A stretch of DNA of 62,220 bases from the NCBI GenBank assembly GCA_003427395.1, contig BFEA01000069.1:3240196-3302415 (forward strand), in the 5' to 3' direction. A program made the translations under genes and the position numbers. Below the pieces are notes generated by a model. That model searched no databases, was not told the origin of the DNA, and saw only the letters and a program-made list of their open reading frames with translations. Numbering within the stretch: position 1 is the stretch's first letter; each line of letters begins with the position of its first letter. Of the stretch, positions 21,079 through 32,135 are shown piece after piece. Source of the stretch: Chara braunii (taxonomy: Eukaryota; Streptophyta; Charophyceae; Charales; Characeae).

Positions 21079-21529
21079 GATAATTTGCAAAATACCCCCC
21101 AAAAATGAGATATATGCCAAAATGTCCCTAAAAAACGTGGGTAGAGTGGAATGCCCCTCTGACAAAAAAATATTTTAAATTTTGAAATACCCCTACCGTA
21201 TACCTTCCAAATTTGCAAAATGCCCCAGTACTTGCCAACTTTTCCTAGGCCCTATGGCAAAAGGCCAAGGCCCACAGGCGGAGGTCCAGATTGCAAAGTT
21301 CGACACCCGCCTGAGTCTTGATAGGGCACAATACAAAGATTTCAGGCCAAAAGGGCATTCCGCTCTACCCTCCGGGCCCTTCCCCGCCACCTAGCCCCCC
21401 ACCCACCCCTTTCCCGCCCCCCCCAACACGTCAAGGCCCCTGCGCACCCTTCAAAAGCGTTCAGCCCCATTCACGGCGTTCAATGAACACGTGTTCAACA
21501 CGTTTACGAAAAGCGCGTTCATTGAACGC
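20939..21529. other. Non-coding; poly(T) and C-rich tract
   Basis: Poly(T) of about 37 nt (21041-21077), a segment where aatttgcaaaatrcccc recurs (21086 and 21209), a C-rich tract (21388-21425), and gttcaacacg/gttcattgaacg words like those at the ends of the element at 27022-30106. No gene. Confidence 0.45.
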
Positions 21530-21870
21530 AGGCCCAAAAGTCATGCAGAACTTTGACGTACGTGCGTAAGTCTCTCGCATCTAGGCTTGCTATCGGCAAG
21601 GCCTCTGTAGTCTCAAAGCGATTGCTAAAAGCCAGTACCTTCTGAAGATCCAATATTACACCGTGAAACAAAAAACAAAAAAAATGATAAGAAGTCATAA
21701 AAGATAAATTACGAGTTGTCATCATGTGGATAGTTGGTAACCACTTAATATACAGATGTTGCAGGTCGAGGCAGACTCGGTGATCTTCTGAAGTTCGCCA
21801 GTTCCTTCTATTCAATGTCGGCCATGTATAGGTGCTCGGTCCATCCTACGTAGCATCGTTCTGTCTATTC
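21530..21870 (-). repeat. Shared 3' region of an unknown element, copy 2
   Basis: Counterpart of 15770-16200. Here no upstream coding remnant follows, so this copy is truncated. Confidence 0.65.
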
Positions 21871-22354
21871 GACTTGTCATGGCAAAAAAAATAATTTTTT
21901 TACTGTTAAAAGGCCCTGTCAGAGTTTTCTCTCAAAGTCCATAATCTTTCCAAGATGGAAAATGACCATTATGCCAACCGCCTTAAGAGGACAATCTTTA
22001 AACCACCAGGCGAAGTATGTTGTTTCTCTGCCATTTTTCTAAGAGGGAAGGGGCATGCAGGCGCAGCCGACGATGTGTACAGGGGCACTGTTTCCCTGGA
22101 AATCTATGCATGCAAAACGGTTTGCATGTGAGGAGGCCCAGTTTACCCGGATGGATTTCCATCGAAAATGAGCTTTCATACAGCATGCTTTGAGCTCCTA
22201 GGAGATTGTACCCGTAGTTGGTTGGCATGCAATGCCCTTGACTCGACTTAAAGGGGCCGTCTCATTGGAATTGAGTCCCGGTACACCCTATCATAGTAGC
22301 ATGTGTCGTACTAAGTTACTACTAACCATACTGGCGTGGGCTTCAATTTCATTG

Positions 22355-22440
22355 CAGCTCACTTTGCTTTGTGGTATCACTGGTATGTGTTCTGATTTCA
22401 AATCAGCAGGTTGCAAGTTCAGCCCCCCGATTTGGAAATA
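22355..22440 (+). repeat. tRNA-like sequence (SINE head or pseudogene)
   Basis: TGGTATCACTGG fits a Pol III A box and AAGTTCAGCCC resembles a B box. Between them ctga-tttcaaa-tcag forms a perfect 4-bp stem with a 7-nt loop, as in an anticodon arm; the loop triplet would be TCA. The acceptor ends do not pair, so this is most likely a tRNA-derived SINE head or a dead tRNA. Confidence 0.5.
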
Positions 22441-23018
22441 AGATGTGCATATTTTAGCGGTGGCATCTGGTCCACAAACGGGTGGACAAAGGCATGATAG
22501 TGAAGTTTTGAAATATAAATTCAAGTCGCATACAACAATATGTCTGTCTGGTCCTCATAGGGGCCGTGAGAAAGTGTGGCATATTGCTTGGCAGAGGAGC
22601 CATTGGAGGTGAAAGGGTTTGCATTGCCTTCGCTTCAACCAGTGAAAGTGGATACTCCAATCGCGGTGTTTGTGAAGATGTGTGTCACTTTGTCGACTTC
22701 CTCGTGGGTTTTGCACGATAGACTGGAAGGGATAGGTGTGGGTTTGGGCAGTGTGTACTGCCGCAAGTTAGGTGCAAATGTAAACACATACAAACCATCG
22801 CTCAAGCCATTTCAGTGCGCCGAGGTATTGATTGATTATGCAACGTATCATTGATGCCCCTGATTGTGCAAAAACATCTGATGTGATCATAGAGCTATGC
22901 ATGAGCAGCATGACACTGATGTCAATTTTTATTTTTTATTCTTTTCACTCGTTTTGATGTTTCTTTTTTTTTTTCTTAAATCTAAGCATGAACCAAAAAA
23001 AAAAAAAAAAAAACAATG

Positions 23019-23048
23019 GGGTCGTAGAGCTTTTCGTGCTCTACAACC
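23019..23048. repeat. GTCGTAGAGC-type hairpin
   Basis: ggtcgtagagc and gctctacaacc pair with one mismatch around a short loop. Related hairpins built on gt(c/t)gta(g) lie at 29718-29742 and 29911-29937. Confidence 0.6.
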
Positions 23049-23439
23049 CTTTTTTTTTTTCTTTTTTTTTTTTGCTTATTTTTTCACATTGTGTACCGTG
23101 TTGTATGGCCTTAGTATGAAGGGGTGTGCGACCGTTCGTACAGCCGTACTATAGGACCCTCGTACGATGCACAAGGAAATACGTGGCCTAGCATCTCTGT
23201 GGTTTTTTTCACAGAGATCTAACAAATATAAATGAACAGTCTATTTTCTCATTTTACAACGAAAAGGTAAAGCCAACAAATTATAATTTTTTCAATAATG
23301 ATACGAAAAATTAGTGAGAATGAAAGCAAATAATAATGTCAATCTTTTTATCATTTAGCTTTAAAAAAAAACATTTGTGCAAGCTTCTAGTTTCCTTAGA
23401 CCCAATCCTGGAGTCCCATATCGTGTATTTCGTGTCCTA

Positions 23440-24569
23440 TAAAAGGGCCTTTACCCGATTCAGACCCTGACTGACAAGTGGAGCTTAGTGGGGCCACTCG
23501 CCCAACTCGTGAAAGTAGATCAAAGGGCATGTTCTCTGGGTCAGAAGTCACATTCTAGCTAAGGTAAAAGTCAATGTCAAAGGTCACAGTTGTGCCCTGG
23601 ACAAACAGTTGCAATATTCAAATGTGGGAGTTACATCTGTTCATCCAGGGGGTGTGCAGGATCTGTCTGTTCATACAAGAGATGCGTCTGTTCGTACAGT
23701 ATGTGTGTCTGTTCGAGCAGTAGGTGTGCCTGTTCAAAAGAAATCAAAGAGATATAGTACCAGTCAAGATTCAAGTCAAAAGGAGAGTCTAGATACAGAC
23801 TGAAAGTCCGAAATTAAGGCCTAATGACCGCAGCAGCAGTGACCCCTGAGGATAAAAGTCTGGGACACACTCCACAGAGGCTGGGACTGGGAAAGGACCC
23901 AAGACAGACTGAATTCAAACCTCGCAATGGGAGGCCAGCACTATCAAGAACGAGGCAGCCTCCCCACAAGGCAGAATCCCCATTGGCATTGATGCGTGGA
24001 CGTGCTGAGGCACTTGTGCGCTATAGTGTAGGCAAGAGCGCTGGCTGAGAGAGAGTTGCGCCAGAAGGAAGAAGGGATGGGCGCTGGCTGCAGGGAAGCC
24101 ATAGCTACGCCAGCTTGTGTTAGTAATAGAAGTAGGAGGATTAGCAGTGGGATATCAGTGAGTTGCATTCAGAGTAGATTCTCGTAGACAGGGAGTGTGC
24201 ATGCATGGTGAGACAAGGGAACCAGGACAAAGGTCTTGAGAAAGAAGAAGGAGAGAGAGAAGACAGGTTATGACGTTGGATATGGTGGATACTTACCTGT
24301 TGGCGCCATACTTGTGATCTGGGGCAGACGCTGGCTGAGCCAGGCCCTGTGTGTATGATTGAACGAGGGGGAGACTTGTATTCTGTGGGCGCTGAACTCT
24401 TGAGCTGGAGATACTCTTGTATAATGTGATTTTTTATAATATAAGTTGCACTATCTGGTTCTCATCTCATCTCGACTTGGCTTTGTGTGAAGCTACTCAA
24501 TCTGTGTGATGACATTTCTGCATGCGAAATGATACACTCCAGCAAGTGTGAACAGTCGGGTTCCTTGCA
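23440..24569 (+). repeat. Element 1, 5' LTR
   Basis: Aligns with 34966-36110 throughout, with scattered substitutions and small indels. It starts at taaaagggcctttaccc and ends at ttccttgca. The start lacks the usual TG, but CCTA outside both ends supports it. Internal variants of tctgttcrtrcag (23630-23740) form a short array. Confidence 0.85.
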
Positions 24570-24572
24570 ATT

Positions 24573-24584
24573 TGGTATCGGAGC
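24573..24584 (+). promoter_or_regulatory. Element 1 primer-binding site (initiator Met tRNA)
   Basis: TGGTATCGGAGC lies 3 nt after the 5' LTR. It differs by one base from TGGTATCAGAGC, the common plant site complementary to the 3' end of initiator-Met tRNA, which primes minus-strand synthesis. Confidence 0.85.
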
Positions 24585-25153
24585 GTGACGAGTGCGCTCG
24601 CTGATGCGCTGGCATGAGTAAGGTCGGCGAGGAAGACATGTTGGATTGAAGATGCTGGCTATGGTGGAGGTGCAAGGAGAGAGATGGACAGGGATAGGAG
24701 GGAGGAGTAGGCCGAAGAGGAAGGGGCTAAGGAGAAATACTTACCTCGCGTGGAGCTTTGGAGTGCGGAGCGACGAGGAGTCTACATCAACGACAACTGC
24801 AAAAGAGAGAAGAATCCCTCATCCCCTCACCTAGCTGCATGTGTGTGTGTGTTGTACCTCTACCTCTCCTCTCTGGTGGTCGCTGTTGCTGCTGTCAGGT
24901 CAAGTCACCTCCTGTACAACCTCGTTGATTAGGATTGAAGGGTCTGGTCACGTCAGAGTTAAGAGCGGTCAGAGTCCTTGTTTGATTCTATCTTCTTCCC
25001 TATGGTCTGACATCTGCGCTGTAGTAAAGAAAGGAGTACGCAGGGGGGTTGTGGCAGTCTGCCACGTCAGTTTGCAAACAAGGTATAAGGCACAATCAAA
25101 CTAGGGCAGAGATAATCTGTGATCGAAGTGTTGTCCAGGCATCTGACATAGTA

Positions 25154-25319
25154 AACACTCCAGTTTCTCCCTGCGTATGAGAACAGACAAACAGGGTTTG
25201 TAAAAAAAAAAAAAAGGAAAAAAGTCACAACTAGTTAACACTCCAGTTTCTCCTTGTGCATGAGAACAGACAAACAGGGTGTGTAAAAAAAAAAAAAAAC
25301 AAAGTCACAACTAGTTAGA
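25154..25319. repeat. 83-bp tandem duplication in element 1 leader
   Basis: Two units start at 25154 and 25237 (aacactccagtttctcc), each with gagaacagacaaacagg, an A-run, and gtcacaactagtta. They lie between the primer site and gag. Confidence 0.85.
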
Positions 25320-25546
25320 GCAAATCCAGGCAGACTTCTGACTAAGATCAAGTGTAGTATCTATACTGATCCATTTAATATCTGAAGTTGAAGACAGACA
25401 ACAACTTAAAAAAAAAAAGTCTTATTGAATATTAGGGTTTTGAAAGTTCTGAAATTCGTTATGGTTGAAGCAGCGACATCCAGAGTCTGAAAAAAAAAAA
25501 ACAGAGTAAAATCATCATCCCATCCACGAGATTAGACCAAGGTTAA

Positions 25547-26822
25547 TTGGTGGGAGTCTTACCTGGTGAGACCAGTGGAGGGTTACCTATGCTGAGTTTC
25601 ATCGTGGGCGACTACCCTATGCAAGGGTTGTTGGCCCTTTCTGTTATGATGGGCCCCTTGTTTAGAGTTTTCTTTCCCCTGGGCTTCGGGAGAGTATGTA
25701 CCTCTCGTATGATAACTAGATCAAGTGTTGTGAAGCCTGGGTTATCGGCTGCAGAGCAGGCTGAAGTAGATCGTCTCTTGGTCGAAAAGAAGAAAGAAAA
25801 AGAAGAGAGGAAAAAACAGAAGGAAAAAGAGATAAAGAAGAAAGTGCAAATGGAAGAAGAAAGAATGAAAAAAGAAATAAAAGAAAAACTGGAGAAGGAG
25901 TTGAAAGAACTGCAGACCATAGAAGAAGAAGAAGAGACTGATGAGGGAGGTGAAAGACTCATCAGACGGCGGACAGAAAGGGCAGAGAGTAGTCAAGCAG
26001 GTGGTGAACTTGATGTCAAACCACTGGACTGGTTCGTCCAGTATGCATATTCCAGCGATAGGATTGAGGAAACGGAGGAAGAAAGGGACGTGTTCGTTGC
26101 GAGAATAGCTACTAAGCCTACTGTTACAGACCAGAAAGAAAAGGACCTTATGCTTGAAGAAAAACGTGCAGAGCTGCATAGTAAAATGTTAGCAGCAAAG
26201 CGGCAAGAACTTGATGAGAGAAAAAAGTCGCAAGCAGAGAGTGCAAGATTGCAAAGAGAGTTGCAAGAGCAAAAAGACAAACAGACTGCGACCGAAGAAA
26301 AACTTGTCTTTTGACAGAAATCCTCCTTCATACCAAGCAAGAGCAGCAATGAACCGAACCTTGCAAAAAGTGGAAACACACCAATACGAGTTTGAAGAAA
26401 TCTGAAATACCTTTCTGCAAAAATCCGCCCAAGATGCGGATCTGCATATACAATCGTATATTAAAAAATTAGATAATCACATCACCCAACCTTTACTCCT
26501 GCCGTGATTGATAAGATAGTCTGAGGCAGCGACGGAGGAGGAGGAGGTGGAGATGGAGATGGAGATGGGGGAAATGATAAGAAAGGAAAGGGAGTGTTGC
26601 GGGACGATACAGATACAAATGTAAGAAAAATAAAGGTTAAAGTGTCGTAGACCTACACTGGCAAGAAGGAGGAGAGTGTCCTTCCTTGGATTGCGGCCGT
26701 AGAATTATACGTATACGGTCAGCGCATACCTTATTGGGATAGAATTCTAATGGTCACTTCATGCATAGCCGGCGATGCAACACTGTGATTGCATATTCAC
26801 AGCATACTAGAATTGAAAACTT
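25547..26822 (+). pseudogene. Element 1 gag, 5' part
   Basis: The first frame (25547-26314) has a highly charged Lys/Glu coiled-coil (about residues 65-135) and a second Glu/Lys/Gln helix near its end. Coding signal then passes to another frame at about 26290 (RNPPSYQARAAMNRTLQKVE), and a capsid-like block, PWIAAVELYVYGQRIPYWD, is read near 26688-26745. Gag forms the particle that holds the RNA. The frame is broken by at least one frameshift and several stops, and is cut off by the nested insertion. The start was taken as the first Met of the open frame and is uncertain. Confidence 0.7.
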
Positions 26823-28143
26823 CTTTCAACAGAAAAATTCCCACGAGAAACGAAAGTTGAAAAAACATTCCATGAAAAAAAAATCCTTCATATTTATAAA
26901 TTAGCATTCCAATGTTTGTCCAATTCTAAAATTTTCAGTTTTATTTGATAAGTTCCCGTCCAAATATGAGTTTTCCCTTCCAACTACATCTATCTGTTTA
27001 AGATGAAATGAAAGTCAGGACCTGTGTGTCCTATGAATGGGGAACGGGCGAAATTCAACGTCGTTGAACCCGTTCAACGGGCCTGGGGCCCCCCGTTAAA
27101 TCGTGTTTAACGAGAAAACGGGGGTGTTCCGTTGAATTTTGAAAAACGGAACCGGCACGTTGGGCCTCGGACACGTGGCCCTACGCGCCCAAACACTAAA
27201 AACAAGAAAAAAAAAAAAAACATTGACCCCTGCTAACAGGATGGGGTGGCCAAACATGCTCCTCCCTCCCGAAATTCAAACAGCAAGAGGGAAAGAAAGT
27301 AAGGGTCACCACATACCCCAAGACTAGGAGCACATGTGTGTGCATCTAAGTGTATTTCCTTCTTTTTTTTTTGTTTTTTTTACAAATGTTGCAATCTAGT
27401 CGTCCAGTCTAATTTCCGAAGGGTCCCTACGCATTAGCAAGGACCCTTCGTGGAGCAGCGACTTGGAAACTGTCTCAATGACTCGAGAATATACAGTCTG
27501 AATTCGAATTCAGGTCTGTGGCAGTATGTGCGGCTTAGTTATGGGTCACGAATTCTCCGTTTTTTCGTTTTTTTTTGTTTCTCGTTTTTTTTTTTTTTTT
27601 CTCTTCTTTCTTTTGTTTTCCCGTTTTTTTTTTGTTTTTTCATTTTTCTTCAGTTTTTTCTCGTTTTTCTTTTTTTAGGAAGACGTGCAATTGCTCTAAG
27701 GGCTTCTACTCATCACATGCACAAAAGACGATCATATGGCGGTGCATTATTCCACGTTCTAGCAGAAGATCCATTCTTTGTTTTTGTTTTTCTTTTTGAA
27801 AGCCCAAGGTGTTGTAGAGGCCAAGGACCAGACCCGTGGTGATTGCTGGTAGCAACAGGGATAGGCCACCTACCCTACCCATCCCCACGTTAATACTCCC
27901 AGCCTACGTTGCCACTTGTATGCACCCTAGTTGAGTACGGACTCGTACTCTTGTACTCGTACGCTACTCGTACGCTAGGGGCCCCGTACGATTTTATTTT
28001 TTTTAAATTCGATATTATTTTTATTTTTTTTTCTCAAATTCTAATAAGCATCTGAAGATAATGCTCAGCCATATGTTGCTTGTTTTGTATTGTTGCATCA
28101 CATAGTTGTTTTTTGGATTTTTTTGATGAGTTTTTTTTTTTTT

Positions 28144-28813
28144 NNNNNNNNNNNNNNNNNNNNNNNNNNNNNNNNNNNNNNNNNNNNNNNNNNNNNNNNN
28201 NNNNNNNNNNNNNNNNNNNNNNNNNNNNNNNNNNNNNNNNNNNNNNNNNNNNNNNNNNNNNNNNNNNNNNNNNNNNNNNNNNNNNNNNNNNNNNNNNNNN
28301 NNNNNNNNNNNNNNNNNNNNNNNNNNNNNNNNNNNNNNNNNNNNNNNNNNNNNNNNNNNNNNNNNNNNNNNNNNNNNNNNNNNNNNNNNNNNNNNNNNNN
28401 NNNNNNNNNNNNNNNNNNNNNNNNNNNNNNNNNNNNNNNNNNNNNNNNNNNNNNNNNNNNNNNNNNNNNNNNNNNNNNNNNNNNNNNNNNNNNNNNNNNN
28501 NNNNNNNNNNNNNNNNNNNNNNNNNNNNNNNNNNNNNNNNNNNNNNNNNNNNNNNNNNNNNNNNNNNNNNNNNNNNNNNNNNNNNNNNNNNNNNNNNNNN
28601 NNNNNNNNNNNNNNNNNNNNNNNNNNNNNNNNNNNNNNNNNNNNNNNNNNNNNNNNNNNNNNNNNNNNNNNNNNNNNNNNNNNNNNNNNNNNNNNNNNNN
28701 NNNNNNNNNNNNNNNNNNNNNNNNNNNNNNNNNNNNNNNNNNNNNNNNNNNNNNNNNNNNNNNNNNNNNNNNNNNNNNNNNNNNNNNNNNNNNNNNNNNN
28801 NNNNNNNNNNNNN
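28144..28813. other. Scaffold gap (N run)
   Basis: 670 unresolved bases preceded by a T-run. Reading frames spanning it have no meaning. A transposase gene could be hidden here, but the gap length is probably an estimate. Confidence 0.99.
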
Positions 28814-29202
28814 ACAAGCACCAGGGGCATGGTCCCACTAGCAACCGGATAGGATAGAAAAGAGTTTGTGTGGCAGTTGAGTGACCCAAATCCTGCAGTG
28901 CAGTACTCGTGATCCCACGGTCAGTGTTTTACATGTATTACTAGAAAAAGTAAGGAAATCTTCGTTCCCCTCCTCCTCTCCTTAACACTGGGCATGCCCT
29001 TGCAAAGACAACTTCCCGCCATAATCTTTTCAATCGGTTGGGGGTATGGCCAACCCCAAACAAGGTTGGGGTCGGCCTTAGCCCACTGGATAGAAGATTT
29101 TCAACATTTTACTTGCTGTTGTCCAATTATCTCATTGGGTGGAGCGGCTGGAGCCCTCCTTCAATCACGGAGTATATGGAGGGTATCAGAATCACTACTG
29201 TC

Positions 29203-29478
29203 ATTTTTTTTTTTTTTTTTTTTTGGCCTTTCTCCTGTTTTCTCAGCCCAGAAATTTGTGATAAACCTGTCTGGCCGCTGCCACTCAGTGTCACACTGGA
29301 TCGGCCACGCTTCTATCAGACTGCTAATGGGACCACACCCAAGGGGCATGGTCCCATTAGCAGACGAATTGGAGTGTGGCTGATCCAGTATGACACTAAG
29401 TGGCAGCGGCCTGACAGGTTCATTACGAGTTCCTGGACTGATAAAACAAAGGAAAGGCAAAAAAAAAAAAAAAAAACA
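29203..29478. repeat. About 275-bp palindromic fold-back flanked by T-run and A-run
   Basis: A T-run (29205-29224), then ggcctttctcctgttttctc ... cactcagtgtcacactgg ... ctgctaatgggaccac, a short centre (accca), and the inverted arm ggcatggtcccattagcag ... ccagtatgacactaagtgg ... aaaggaaaggc, then an A-run (29460-29477). The arms are about 115 bp with scattered mismatches. Part of the arm (ggggcatggtcccactagca) recurs at 28824-28845 beside the gap. Confidence 0.85.
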
Positions 29479-29639
29479 GGGACCTCCCACTGGGAATCAC
29501 GGCAGAGTGTTTTTCATCCATCAGATCACAAATAATCTGATGGTGGTGGTTACAACAACAGTGAACGAAGCAGGCCAAATCAGGGAGTCTACCCAACAGG
29601 GAGTCTACCCAGCAAGATTACCTAAGCCATGCAGGCCAA

Positions 29640-30010
29640 AAAATATGTTGTTTATGGTTTTGATTTTTTTTTAAATACACGAGGTTATAAAAAAAAAGAA
29701 AAAAAAAAAATTTGTTGTACATCTTTGAAAGATCTACAACCCTATATTTTTTATTTGTTTTTTCTGTTTTTGTTTTAGTCCTTAAAAAATCTCTGTGAAC
29801 CCCAAAAAAAAAAAGACCCATGTCATTTCTTGCTTTTGTTTTTTCATTGTGCTTAAGTTTCTGATTTTTTTAAAATATATTAAAAACTCAAAAAATAAAA
29901 ATAAAAATATAGGGTCGTAGACCTCAAAAAGACCTACGACGCTATTTTTAGTTTTTTTTTCGATTATGTTTAGCCTAGGAAAAAAATCATTGTGAAACCC
30001 ATTTTTCCCC
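29640..30010. repeat. Diverged tandem duplication with hairpins
   Basis: Two units of about 170-210 bp (29640-29820 and 29850-30010) resemble each other at DNA level. Each has a hairpin: ttgtacatctttgaaagatc followed by tacaa (29718-29742), and gtcgtag...ctacgac (29911-29937). AT-rich and non-coding. Confidence 0.6.
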
Positions 30011-30419
30011 GTCCAACGCGCGTTCAAACAGGGATTGAACGCGAATTCAACGCGCCTTGAATTTTTTAACGAGAAACCCGCGTTAAATCCAATTTAGGAC
30101 ATATAGGTCTGGACGAGTTTATGAAATGTTTTAATTAAATTTCATTCCACTACAACAAATATCTTCTAATTTAGATTGGATTAACCTATTTATGACTGAA
30201 AATCTTTACTTAGAATGACAGTCCAATCAAAATATTTCATGAACTCATCCAGACTTTCATTCCATCTCTAACATGCAATCCAAATAAGAAGGGATACCCT
30301 ATTCTTGGAATGAAAGTTTGCAAGTAAGATGAAATTTTTTAAAATTGGAATGACATTTTTTAAGATGGAATAAAAATTTAAAATTTAGATTGTAATTTTA
30401 CTATAAAGTTGTAAGAGAA

Positions 30420-31330
30420 CGATTTGAAGATAAAAATCTAGCTCGCCGAACGTAAATACGAATTTTAAATATCGCAGATCTGAAATGGAAGAGTGCATCT
30501 GCACTCAAGGCAACGATGGATGAACTCTTGCAATGCGCAGAACATGGGCTAACTCCTACCCAAATCCTTAACAACTTCGCAATGGCACTTACTGACCCCT
30601 CCGTACTCAGCTTATCCCCGTACAAAGGAAGGGGGGATGACGTACGAGAAGTTCAGCAAGATCGCTATAGATCATGCTGGTTTCTTGGTTGAAGCTAATT
30701 ACTACCATTGTTGGAAAGATCTGCAAGCGGGAAAGAAGTGGCAGAACCGCACAATCTCAGGGAACATACCTGGGAAAGACAATCTCCTTCTGACCTTTGA
30801 AGAAGGAGGTGTCGAAACTCTCTCCTATGACCAGATAGATTATGGTCTGGAGGGAGGACCCAACGGTTCGGTAGTTCAGGAGGGGGACTACGCGGTCGTT
30901 GCAGCCCGCGGGGGAGGGCGACAAGGAAGAGGACGTGGCCGAGGAAGAGGAGGCCGCGGACGTCGTGGAAGAGGACCCGGTACCCAGAGGGATGGTGGCG
31001 AGGGTAGCTACTACGTGGGTGGAAGGGGCAATGGTCCCTTGCAAGGTGGTCGTGGTTCGTACTCCACCTGGGAAGAGGAAAAGACACATGGTATGGTACG
31101 TGGGACAAACCATATCCACCCCATCCAGGTTTGCCCGAAGGGGAGCCTTGGAAGGTTGCCGATCAATGCCTTAAGTGTGGTGACCCCAACCACATCGTTC
31201 CCTTCTGTCCCGATTATAAACAAACAAAAGGGAACAACCAGTAGGGGTTTCAGTTGCCTCTACCGGAACTTCCGATGTAAACAGAAAGACATCCTCCCAT
31301 CTGAAGGTTCCTCAGGCAGAAACTGAAAAG
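30420..31330 (+). pseudogene. Element 1 gag, 3' part with CCHC zinc knuckle
   Basis: After the insertion, coding signal resumes with ATMDELLQCAEHGLTPTQIL (about 30510-30570). A frame at 30637-31326 has an RG-rich basic stretch (about 30910-30985). The nucleocapsid knuckle CLKCGDPNHIVPFC (C-x2-C-x4-H-x4-C, 31167-31208) is in a different frame, so a frameshift lies between them. The knuckle binds genomic RNA in the family. Confidence 0.75.
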
Positions 31331-31447
31331 GAAGACAATCCCCACCTAGTACACTGTCCAGAGGTAGTAAGTGAATGTACCTCTCTAGGTGGATCCCTCA
31401 GTGGCATGGGTGATGAGTTGGTCGCTCGTCGCCAAGCGTAGACTGAG

Positions 31448-31960
31448 ATGAAGAAACGTAAAGGACAATTAATAATTGCAGATCTCGAAGTGAATAAAGT
31501 AAGAGTTGGAGGAATGATAGATAGTGGATCGACTCGCAACTGTATAAGTAAGAAAGGGTTGAAGAAGTTGCGTCTCGGGCTAAAGGTTAAACAGTTAGAT
31601 GAGCCCGTAATGAGTAAACTAACTAATAGTACTATAATTGTAATTGATAGATATGTTCAAGGGGTCAAAATATACTTCCGGCTCGAAGCAGAGGGGAAGG
31701 TGGAACGCGTTCTCCACTCTCTGACTCTCTTCGTGGAAGAAAATCTTCCTTTGGACATTCTTTTAGGCATGGATTGGGGTAAAACTGCAGATGCACACAT
31801 AAAGTTAAAGGACCATGAGTGTTGGCTTCCAAGTCCGCAAGGTGGGAAAAAGAAAATCCGCTTGTTTAATGAATCAAGGAAAGAAAGCAGCTTGGTTCAT
31901 TCTTGTATGAGTGCCCCCACGTTCGCCCGCCATGTAAGGAAGTATAATCTATATGATTAA
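31448..31960 (+). pseudogene. Element 1 aspartic protease
   Basis: A 170-codon frame with the retropepsin-like active site MIDSGSTRNCISK (about residues 24-36) and the later ILLGMDWG motif (about 106-113), both usual in Ty3/gypsy proteases that cut the Gag-Pol precursor. The TAA at 31958 interrupts a frame that continues in phase to about 32130, where one indel shifts the frame into RT. Confidence 0.85.
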
Positions 31961-32135
31961 GTGTTTGTTGCATATGTGCGCCCAGTTAAAGAGAGTGAAG
32001 TTAAGGAAGAGGCTAAGCCCACAGAAGTTCAAAGGATTCTGAAAGAATTTGCAGATATGGCAGAGGCCCCATGTGGTGTAGTTGAGAGACCTATTAAACA
32101 TCGCATTGAAATCATCCCAGAAAGCCAGATTCAAA

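Larger units (their letters stand above)
21871..23440. other. No recognised gene; tRNA-like sequence and hairpin
   Basis: Holds a tRNA-like sequence (22355-22440), a hairpin (23019-23048) and poly(A)/poly(T) runs. The rest has no convincing coding signal. Confidence 0.4.
27022..30106. mobile_element. hAT-like TIR element nested in T3 (8-bp target duplication)
   Basis: GTCAGGAC (27014-27021) precedes and GTCTGGAC (30107-30114) follows. The uninterrupted T3 copy at 55.4 kb has one such octamer (gtctggat, read on the minus strand). The ends ctgtgtgtcctatgaatgg and ccaatttaggacatatag are imperfect inverted repeats. Both subterminal regions carry gttgaacg and cgttaaa words. An 8-bp duplication and subterminal repeats suit hAT elements, though the tips are not the classic CA(G)GG. 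I see no transposase. The element includes 670 Ns, a tandem duplication and a fold-back. Confidence 0.75.
26823..30413. mobile_element. TIR element T3, inserted in gag and itself interrupted
   Basis: The left part (26823-27021) and right part (30107-30413) are the reverse complement of the two halves of the intact element at 55092-55619. Ends read ctttcaacagaaaaattccc and gttgtaag, compared with ctacaaca / tgttgtag in the intact copy. About 30 bp near the right end is missing. The AT-rich interior is non-coding. It splits the gag gene of element 1 and is split in turn by the element at 27022-30106. Confidence 0.85.

Noticed and set aside
25742-26179. Phe/Leu-rich minus-strand frame opposite gag of element 1
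   Set aside because: It is the complement of the Lys/Glu-rich coiled-coil; plus-strand Gag context explains it.
28021-28889. Frames of about 250-270 codons over the N run
   Set aside because: They consist almost wholly of unknown residues across a scaffold gap.
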